A stretch of DNA of 64,000 nt from Tupaia tana (lineage: Eukaryota; Chordata; Mammalia; Scandentia; Tupaiidae): the NCBI GenBank assembly GCA_026018925.1, contig JAKSZU010000018.1, forward strand, positions 26,908,452 through 26,972,451, given 5' to 3'. The position numbers were made by a program, and so were the translations under genes. This document shows positions 56,236-64,000 of the stretch, in pieces. Under the pieces are notes generated by a model. It did not search any database and had not been told where the DNA came from. It saw only the letters and a list, made by a program, of their open reading frames with translations. Positions within the stretch are counted from its first letter, which is position 1. Every line of letters starts with the position of its first letter.

Positions 56236-56639
56236 GTGAAAAGATGAAATTGAATATAAATCTCTTAGTACAATGTACAACACATTGGAAGGAATAAATG
56301 ACAAATTATTATTATAAAATTCTAAGACATATGTTGTACAAATTAAACAGCAAAGATCTCCCACAAATTAAGTGGCAAGTTTCAATAAACAAGCCTTGGT
56401 GAATAGGACAAATATTGAATCTTGTACATCTCAGAGAGCACTGTAAGCATAATTCTGAAAGTATGCCTGACATCCACCATGGGTGAAGTAGACTGCCATG
56501 CATTGCATGACTGCATCTTTTAAATACATATATTCAAACCACTCCTCAATGGAATAGCTTTCAGAGATGGCTTTTTTTGGGAGTAATGAGTTCATGAGGG
56601 AAAGGGTTCTCATGACGGCCTTAGTGGCCTAATAAAACA
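56236..56639. other. noncoding, nothing recognised
   Basis: Frames at 56312-56503 and 56431-56613 (minus) lack motifs. May contain the diverged 5' part of the adjoining LTR. Confidence 0.38.
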
Positions 56640-56850
56640 AGACATAGAGAACTTGCTTCCGGTCTCTCTGATCGACCATGTGAGGATACAAGAACAGGGC
56701 CTCTGCAACCCAGGAAGTAGGCCCAAACCAGAAGCACAATATCCTGCATCTTGACTTCGGACTTGTCAGCCTCCAGAACTGTACATACTTGTTGTTTAAG
56801 CCACTAAATCTATGGTATATTTGTTATAGCATCCTGAACTAACTAAGACA
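56640..56850 (+). mobile_element. MLT1-type MaLR LTR, 3' part
   Basis: 'gaccatgtgaggatacaaga', 'cttggttgtttaagccact'-like block (tgttgtttaagccactaaat), 'ggtatatttgttatagcatc' and end 'gaactaactaagaca' match MLT1 LTRs. Confidence 0.85.
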
Positions 56851-56989
56851 CAGATCAAAACAGCTGGTTCATAGAGGTACCCCAGTGAGGTTTATATTAT
56901 GGTGTTGAATCCCACTTCTAAAATATAAACTAACTATAAGCATTTCCCATTAATTTTATTGTATTTTCTTATTAAAAAAACTTCTGTCA

Positions 56990-56992
<3 letters not shown>

Positions 56993-57069
<77 letters not shown>
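56993..57069. repeat. (TA)n microsatellite
   Basis: About 77 bp of TA with one ACAT interruption near 57029. Polymorphic length expected. Confidence 0.95.
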
Positions 57070-57072
<3 letters not shown>

Positions 57073-57238
57073 TTAATCTACTTTTGCCCAGGTACAACTT
57101 TGTAAAAATGATGTTTTAAATACATCTAAAAATGTTTAAAAACTAAATTGAAGAAGTGAAAAAGGTTAAAAAAGATCTCAGAAATACAACAGAAATTGGG
57201 TTAGGGGAGAATAACTACAGTCAAGAAAAGCCACGTGC

Positions 57239-57470
57239 AGGACCAGTTGAAGTGGTAAGGTAGTATGTACTACTATGTGAAATTGGAGCCATGTGGGAGA
57301 ACTAAGATCAGATCCCAGGTTGACTTGAATATATAGGGTATATATGATCTGGACTGGCTAGAATTCTATGGGGAGAAGACTGTGGTGTAGTTAGATCTTG
57401 CGGGTATCTCTTTTTCAAGAAATGAATGAAATAAGCTTAAAAAGAGAGAGAGAGAGAGAGAAAGAAAGGG
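57239..57470 (+). repeat. old tRNA-type SINE, group C
   Basis: 'aggaccagttgaagtggtaa', 'gatcagatcccaggttgact', 'gggagaagactgtggtgtag', then (GA)n at 57445-57462. Confidence 0.6.
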
Positions 57471-58020
57471 CATTTATAAGAGGATTTTAACATAGATGAA
57501 CACTGTATTATGAGAATATATTTTACCTTCATCAAGATATACTGTTTGTTTTTTTAAACAATATTATCAGAAAATATGTTTCCCTGTTATAAATAAAAAG
57601 TAAAACTTTAAAATGAACCTCCAACATACTCTTTTAGGTATATTAGTAGATGTTCTCTTAGAGGATTTTTTTTTTTTGTGGGCTGCAATGACTTGGGGGG
57701 GGGGACATAGTTACTTGTGACAAACCTTTCCATCATATATTACTACTTATTATGAGTAAATAGCTATTGCAAAATAATTTTAGCACTAAGAAAACAATAA
57801 GCACTAAAAAACAATAACAACAAAAATAAGTAAAAAAAAAAAAAAAACCCTGCATTTCCAGTAGAAATCATTCAGTCCACTAGAATAATAACATGTGACT
57901 ATATCAGTCAGAATTCTGTGAATAAAATATAACCAATCCTTCTTCCCTCATTTCTCTCTCTCCCCCTCTGTCTGTCACTGTTTCTTTGAGGTTATTCTCT
58001 GACATATTATGATAGTTTTA
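57471..58020. other. noncoding, nothing recognised
   Basis: Contains a G9 run (57696-57704) and an A run (57833-57847). No repeat or exon identified. Confidence 0.4.
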
Positions 58021-58023
58021 TAA

Positions 58024-58320
58024 ACTTATTAAAAGGCAATGAGATAGTGATTAAGAACAAAATATCTAGAGCCAAACTACCTGCCTTTAATATTTCCAAT
58101 AATTTGAAGTTCAGTAAATTGCTTAATCTTATACCTCAGTTTCCCATATGTGCAAAACAAAAACAATACAGGAGAGAGAAAGAGAAATAATCCTTCTAAA
58201 ATCCTTTTAACTTTGTCTTATTTTTGTTAAGACTGAAAGAGTTTACCCCTGTACGGCACTTATATCAATGCCTGATACATAGTATGCTCTCAGTAAATGT
58301 TAGCTGTTATTCCTGTTCTT
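58024..58320 (+). repeat. MIR, nearly full length
   Basis: Runs from 'aaaggcaatgagatagtgat' through 'ttatacctcagtttcccata' to 'tgcctgatacatagtatgct' and 'ctcagtaaatgttagctgtt', the whole MIR order on the plus strand. Confidence 0.78.
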
Positions 58321-58499
58321 GTTGCTGTTAACATTGGTATATATTTTGTTCTTGTTCTTGTTAGGCTGACCAAAAGAATCCACTTACAGTATAGTTAGTA
58401 ACAATCTTTGGTGCACACCTGCACCACACATGATGTTTTGATGGTTTTCTACCATACCAGCTCATACTTCTTCATCTAGGAGTGAATACTATAACTTAG

Positions 58500-59020
58500 T
58501 GAAGCAGGCGAGACTCCATTTTGGAGGACCACCTCCATTATAAACTGTTAAATTCCAATGACTAGAAACTTGTCTTCTACTCCTTTGCCTAAGAGTAAAC
58601 AAAGTGGTGAACACTGCTATTATCTTTAAACCCTACTTCCGATAAGAAGAGATCCTGAATTCATGAATAACTCAGGGCTGATAGCTGTCTAAAGTTTCTG
58701 TCCTCAGGCAAATTTATTGCCCCTCCCTGGACCTACAGGGTAACCAGGAAACCTTGGATGGATTAGTACTTTGAATAGATTAGTACCTTGAATAGATTCC
58801 TCTTCCTGCTTCTCTGCCTTCTCCCTTTGACACTGCATAGGGCGGGTTTTGAGCCCAAGACCTCCCCTCCCCCAATATCCCCATAAAAGACCATGTCTCA
58901 CCCCCAGTTGGGGCAAGAGATTTAGAGTGTTAACTTCTCTGGGCCTGCGGACATAATAAACAGTTCTAATCTCTCTGTGTGCTGCTTTCCATTCCTCAGC
59001 ATCTGGTTTTCTGCAACATT
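58500..59020 (+). mobile_element. endogenous retroviral LTR (class I type)
   Basis: Starts TGAAGCAGGCGAGACTCC, close to the start of the 20553 LTR. CATAAAAGA TATA-like element near 58881, AATAAA near 58955, a U5-like 'cagcatctggttttctgcaa' after it. The right edge and target duplication are not resolved. 59020-59220 may be internal sequence. The 109-codon minus frame is not viral coding. Confidence 0.65.
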
Positions 59021-59256
59021 TTTTGTCAATCACTGAGAATGGTCAATCTTTTCTGCCCTAGTGATTGCTTCAGACATGACTATGGAATCCAAGTCAAGAC
59101 TATTGGATGGCAGAACAGCAAACCTTGGTTTTCTACCTGGGCTTTTTTTCTTCTCCATTGGTCATAATCCCGTGAGTTTGTAAGGGTCTTAGGTGAGGTT
59201 TTTCTCTTTGTCCTACTTAGTGGGTGGGATTTAAATGACTAAACAAAGACAACCTT

Positions 59257-59527
59257 TTTTTTTTTTTTTTTTTTTTGGAGAGGATTTTTGCTATAGGGTG
59301 CGTGCGCTTGCCAGACAGACAGAGAGATTCATAGAGACAGAAAGCAAGAAACCACCCCCCAGAGGGGATGGTCACGCCACAATCCCGTCTCCTCCATTCT
59401 CCTCTCGGGATCTTGGGCACACACGCACCCGTTGTGAGTTTTAAGCCACCGGGTCCGGGACGCAAACCATGGTTGACTACTTGGGAGTCCAGTGACATAG
59501 CCATTACGCTAACTGCTGGTTCCCAAG
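59257..59527 (-). repeat. tRNA-type SINE, long subfamily A
   Basis: Poly-T, inverted body, ending 'ctaactgctggttccc'. Target aaagacaacctt at 59245-59256 and 59528-59539. Confidence 0.95.
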
Positions 59528-59786
59528 AAAGACAACCTTAAGAGAGGGAGAGCAAACAAATACCAGTACTATCATGTGAGATCCCAAACCAGAGATGCAA
59601 GAAATTCCCTAATTCCCAGTCCTGTCAGTTTCCAAACCTATTAAAGTTATTTAATCTTCATGTGGTTTAATTCACTTTGAATAGAATTTTAACTAACTTG
59701 TAAAAATGTCAAAAAAAAAACTAAACAATTATTTTATTTTCTGTTCTGAGGAGTACCAATGCATTCCCTATTGCTGTTTTTGTTTG

Positions 59787-59808
59787 TTTTGAGAGGTTTT
59801 TGGTTTGG

Positions 59809-59849
<41 letters not shown>

Positions 59850-60321
59850 AGAGGTTTTTGCTATAGGGCTTGTGCACTTGCCAGAAACACAGAGACAGAA
59901 AGTGAGAAATCATCCCCCAGGGAGGATGGCCATACCACAATCCCTTCTCCATTCTCCTCTCGAGATCTTGGGTGTACATGCACACACGCCTGGCATAAGT
60001 TTAAGCCACCGGGTCCAGGACTTGAACCATGGTTGACTACATGAGAGTCCAGTGACATAGCCATTTTGCCAACTGCTGGTCCTTGAGAGTTTTTTTGAGA
60101 GATTTTGCAAGCATGCACTCACCAGAGAGACAGAAAGCAGGAAACCATTTCCTAGCGGGGGTGGCAGCACCACAGTCCCTTCTTTTCCAACCTCCTCTTG
60201 GGACTTTGGGCATGCATGCACATGCACCCAGTGTGAGTTTCAAGCTGCTGGGTCTGCCACTCAAACCACGATCGACCATATGGAAGTCTAGTACTTTAAC
60301 CACTATGCCACCTACTGACCC
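59787..60321 (-). repeat. diverged SINE with a younger SINE in its tail
   Basis: Outer copy: 'gttttgagaggtttttggtt' (59787) and, beyond the insertion, 60084-60321 ('gcaagcatgcactcaccaga' to 'gccacctactgacccc'). Confidence 0.85.
59809..60083 (-). repeat. tRNA-type SINE, long subfamily A (nested)
   Basis: T run 59811-59848, inverted body, 'aagtttaagccaccgggtcc', ending 'gccaactgctggtcc'. Inserted into the A/T tail of the outer SINE. Confidence 0.93.
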
Positions 60322-61290
60322 CACTTACTCTTTTTCTTATTGCCACCAATTCTTAGATTTGACAAGATGCTTCAATTTCTGGACCAATTTCTTTTCCTTT
60401 GCTCAGGAGGCAGAATAAATTTAATGTTAAGGCTAAGATTGGATTCTACAATTTTGGCGTATCTCTATTTATGACATATCTATATTCTTTTAAATGTAAG
60501 TAGAATAATATAAGTTAGTATTCCTTGCAAGTAACATATAGTAGAAAAGAAATCTTTGGCTGTAAAATTCATGAGTCCAATGAATAGAATTTTCTATCTT
60601 ACATTAATAAACCACAAAAATAAACCACTATGTCCCAAATAACACTACTGTATATGCTCATAAAGTTCTTTCTGCTCCACGCTTCTAAATTATGTATGAA
60701 AATAAATGACCAAAGAAAGTATAACACTTTCAAAATTAGTAACATTATTAAATATGAATGACATCAGAATGGAAAAGATGCCAGTGTCTTCCTCTTTAAG
60801 ATCTACTGGGTAGATGTTTGCTTTCCTTTTTAAGGTCCTTCATCCTTTGTACAATGATCTAGCTCTATTTTCCAACAGGTTTATAGATAAGCCTTTTCAC
60901 TTTAAATCTGTTCATCTTGTTTGTGATCCCGATGACAGAAAGCAATTGCACTAAGTCCTTAACTTAAGTCTCTTTGCATACAAATGGTGCCTTGCAGGCC
61001 TGATTTACATTACTGGAGCAGGTTTTGTCTGGAAAATTCACTTTCCTTGAGACTTGTATGTGGGTGTCAATTTTCATCAAGGGTGAATCTATTAGTCTCC
61101 TTCATTTCCTGATTACTCAAGGCTTTATCAACTAGAAGAAATTTAGCTTGCCAGAAAGATAAGCAATCCATCCATTTCTCTAGATATGGTAAATTTTCTC
61201 TTTGGATCTAGCCAGACAATCACAAAGTTAGATTGATGCCTGGGCAATTGTCTCAGCTTCTAATATAATTGCTGTTATTAAAAGGGGCAT
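60322..61290. other. noncoding, nothing recognised
   Basis: About 1 kb, no repeat or exon recognised. Confidence 0.42.
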
Positions 61291-61292
61291 TG

Positions 61293-61549
61293 CTGAGAAG
61301 CCAAAGGTGGCATGGTAGTTAAGGTGCTGGACTCCCACCTAGCCCAGCATGGTTTTGGTCTCCGACCCAGAGGCCTGAAAATCATGCTCGGCACATGTGG
61401 ACATGTTCCCAAAATACCAAGAGAAGAATGGAGGATAAGGGATTGTGACATGGCCATCCTCCTCAGGTGTGATTTCTCACTTTCCCTCTGTCTCTTGCTG
61501 TCTCTCTTCCACTCTCCAGGAGGCATACATGCCCTATGGCAAAAAACTA
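61293..61549 (+). repeat. tRNA-type SINE, diverged
   Basis: 'gagaagccaaaggtggcatg', 'tcggcacatgtggacatgtt', 'aagagaagaatggaggataa', 'atgccctatggcaaaaaact'. The LTR inserted at its very 3' end. Confidence 0.9.
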
Positions 61550-62012
61550 TGAAAGGCCGCCGGCCGCCTGGCTCAGCGCGCTTTCTGTCTGTAGGATACG
61601 CGACCTCCAATCAACCACAAGAGTCGGTTCTTGATGCAAAATGCAAGAGGTTTTATTTTTCCAGCCGGCTGGGGTCCCAGCAAACACCTGACTCAGCAGG
61701 CCCGAGCGAGGACCCCGTTTTTAGGGTTATAGGTCTTTTTATAAGCAGGAGAAGGTATGCGGAAGTTTAACGGGTAGTTTATTTTTAGGGGGAAGAGCAG
61801 CAGTTCTTGTGACACCGATGCATGGGTTATCTTCCTAGTTCCCTGTCCACATTCCATTTGCTCAGTTCCTGGAGGTTTGCATAATTAAGTTTGTCTGAAA
61901 CTTGGGGCAGTTTATCACAAGGGCGGAGCCGGCAATAGTACAGAAGCAAAAAGGCAAAGGTTAGATTTTATCTTTACAGAGCAGGAAGGCACAGTTTAAA
62001 TTTATTCTTACA
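61550..62012 (-). mobile_element. solo LTR of an endogenous retrovirus (class I type), inverted
   Basis: On the minus strand begins TGTAAGAATAAATTT and ends GGCCTTTCA, 463 bp, with an exact 4-bp target duplication ACTA (61546-61549, 62013-62016). Complements of TATAAAAA (61736-61743) and AATAAA (61652-61657) lie in the right order. The GC-rich 61556-61720 is its R/U5 side. The 152-codon plus frame crossing it is chance. Confidence 0.87.
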
Positions 62013-62149
62013 ACTAAAATAAAAATAAGAGGGGGTGGCATTAGACTTAGACTTGCACGTATCAAAGGCCATAAATACGAGTCAGTTTTAGGAAAACTTA
62101 GGCTTACTTGTATCAAAGTGTGAGAAAATTCATTAACAAATGTGACTTT

Positions 62150-62401
62150 TTAAAAAAGGTTTTTGCTGTAGGGTGCTTGCCAGAGAGGGAAAGAGAAATC
62201 ATGCACTAGGGGGATGCGGGTGTGTGGGGGGATGGCCACTTGGTAATCTCTTCTCCTCTGTTCTCTTCCTGGAATTCTGGGAATACATGTACAAACAACA
62301 TGCAGCATGAGTTTCAAGTTTTCAGGTCTGGAACTCAAACAACTGTCAGTCATGTAGGAGTCTATTGCCTTAGTCACGCCACCACACCACCTTCTGGTCC
62401 C
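62150..62401 (-). repeat. tRNA-type SINE, diverged
   Basis: 'ggtttttgctgtagggtgct', 'gggaatacatgtacaaacaa', 'caggtctggaactcaaacaa', ending 'caccttctggtcccc'. Target duplication aaatgtgactttt at about 62138 and 62403. Confidence 0.93.
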
Positions 62402-62415
62402 CAAATGTGACTTTT

Positions 62416-63075
62416 ATAACAGAACTTCTATTCATAGTCATATGAAAAGCATAATCTATGGCATGCTGATGAACTAGGAGGTATGAGAAAATATATGGTT
62501 GAGTGGGTCTTGGGGGACATGTGACAAAGCCTTAGGACTCATCACTTTTGGCTGAGAGCAATCTCATCTATTTGTCATTGAGCACCGTAAAAAGACAACA
62601 CTTTCTCTTTGCTTCATGACATGAAAAAGGCTGGGAGTACAACTATTAGAGCCTCACAACTATGCCAGTAGATTTCCTAAGTCACTTTTTAGTATTGTGA
62701 GGAATTTGAATTTTGTAACTGTCTTCTTTTTCATTGGCTCCTTGAAATTTTAGAGCCAAATTAAATGCAGGTAACCCAGCAACTCAGGTTGCTGTAGGGG
62801 GCCTTAAACCTACCTTTGTTTTATGACTTCAAATATTTTACCTTCAGTACAAATTTGTGTATGTGCCTTTGTATGTGTTTGTGTATTTTCCTTGTTCTTC
62901 TTGCTTTTATAGTAAGCAATTTGGTTAGTCACTATAAACCTGGTTAAGAACAAGATGAGCCATGGGGAGAATATGATATAAAAATAATATACAAATAAGA
63001 TAGAAATAAACATATACAATAATTAATGACTTAGAAAACAAATCAGACTTGAATTTATCTCACGTTGATTTAACA
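62416..63075. other. noncoding, nothing recognised
   Basis: No repeat or exon recognised. Confidence 0.42.
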
Positions 63076-63089
63076 CATAGAAAAAAAAT

Positions 63090-63640
63090 GGCTTTTTTTT
63101 TTTTTTTTTTTGCCATAGGGTGCACATGCTCACCTGAGAGAGATACAGAGACAGTGGGAGGGAAAGTGAGAAATCACTCCCCAGGAGGGCATGGGGATAG
63201 CCATCACCCAATCTCTTCTCCTCCATTCTTCTCCTGGGACTTTGGGCAAACACATACATGTGCCCAGCACGATTTTTTTTTTTTTTTTTTTTGGAGAGGT
63301 TTTTGCTATAGGGCGTGTGTGCTCACCAGAAAGACAGAGAGAAACAGAGAGACAGCAAGCGAGAAATCACCCCCCCAGGGGGGATGGCCACGCCACAATC
63401 CCTTCTCCTCCATTTTCTTCTTGGGATCTTGGGCACACACGTACATGTGCCCGGTGTGAGTTTAAGCCACAGTGTCCGGGACTCGAACCGCAGTCAACTA
63501 CATGGGAGTCCAGCAACATAGCCGTTATACTAACTGCTGATCCCCCCAGCATGAATTTTAAGCCTCCTGTTCCAGTACTCAAACTGCAGTCGGCCATGTT
63601 GGAGTCCAGTACCTTAACCACTACGTCACCTGCTGGCCCT
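63090..63640 (-). repeat. older SINE interrupted by subfamily A
   Basis: 63090-63271 ('ttgccatagggtgcacatgc' to 'gtgcccagcacga') and 63547-63640 ('gcatgaattttaagcctcct' to 'cacctgctggccct') are halves of one inverted SINE. Confidence 0.92.
63272..63546 (-). repeat. tRNA-type SINE, long subfamily A (nested)
   Basis: T run 63272-63293, inverted body with C7/G6 hairpin, 'gtccgggactcgaaccgcag', ending 'ctaactgctgatcccc'. Host target cccagca(c/t)ga on both sides. Confidence 0.95.
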
Positions 63641-63643
63641 ATA

Positions 63644-64000
63644 TAGATAAATTCTAAATAACATGTTTTTTTTTTTTTTCAAACAGAAGATAATGGGAGG
63701 ATAAAAAATAATAATTTTATTATTATTTCTAATAATAATTTTTTTTAATGAAAAAGTAAATTTTGGATATTTTTTAACACTAGGACAAGAGACATTTCCA
63801 TTGTTAGAATTAATCTGCTCAGTTAATCAAACGTAAACAACATTAATATTGAGAAGGGGCAGTAAAACTAAGGGAAAAAAACTACTGTATTAATTGACTA
63901 GACTTCCTTTAGGACTATAGTTACTTATTTTATAGCATGAAAAGGGAAGGAGATACAATGGTTGAAGACAAACAATGAATCTTTATTTGCATGCCACTCA
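63644..64000. other. noncoding, nothing recognised
   Basis: T run 63667-63679 and an ATT/AAT-rich tract to 63745. No repeat body recognised. Confidence 0.45.

Noticed and set aside
56993-57069. TA-rich tract as a replication origin or matrix attachment site
   Set aside because: A plain TA microsatellite. Nothing else supports such a role.
61556-61720. Possible CpG island or gene promoter
   Set aside because: The GC-rich stretch is the R/U5 side of an inverted retroviral LTR with exact flanking duplication.
1-64000. CRISPR arrays, operons, prophage or a multi-gene system
   Set aside because: Repeats are dispersed retroposons of mammalian type with A tails and target duplications. There are no regularly spaced direct repeats, no ribosome binding site/gene clusters and no coding density.

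Overview
This window looks like gene-free nuclear DNA of a placental mammal. It is AT-rich, no reading frame resembles a known protein, and I see no exon, functional RNA gene, operon or CRISPR array. Almost every open frame of 60-160 codons lies inside an interspersed repeat. Many are the same short peptides, recurring because copies of one SINE translate alike.

Two things point to the host. Old pan-mammalian repeats are present: MIR, L2, L1M, MaLR LTRs, a MER5A-like hAT element and a Tigger-like element. They are overlaid by a very abundant tRNA-type SINE. Its head carries recognisable Pol III A and B boxes, followed by a body with a C6/G6 hairpin, a CT-rich stretch and an A tail. There is one probable 7SL-derived relic (6463-6550), a lineage restricted to Euarchontoglires. 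Alu, rodent B1 and rabbit C elements are absent. By elimination a colugo (Dermoptera) is my best guess, but this is inference only.

The SINEs fall into three groups. Long subfamily A is about 270-290 bp and very similar between copies, hence young. Short subfamily B is about 130-190 bp. A diverged older group (C) also occurs. Both strands are used, with frequent nesting (5173-5752, 26555-27010, 32302-32745, 33912-34461, 48800-49255, 59787-60321, 63090-63640). At least three places show two insertions sharing one target sequence, leaving three copies of it.

Endogenous retroviral LTRs without recognised coding parts lie at 18715-19175, 20553-21054, about 58500-59020 and 61550-62012 (minus). 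The first and last have exact 4-bp target duplications. MaLR LTR remnants lie at 51298-51656 and 56640-56850. An L1M-type LINE remnant lies at about 49370-50900. Three roughly 70-bp palindromic mariner-type MITEs are scattered through the window.

Repeat-poor stretches (37.7-40.4 kb, 52.1-55.1 kb, 16.6-18.4 kb) hold no recognisable gene but may include conserved regulatory sequence. I found no new multi-gene system. The interest lies in the repeat history.
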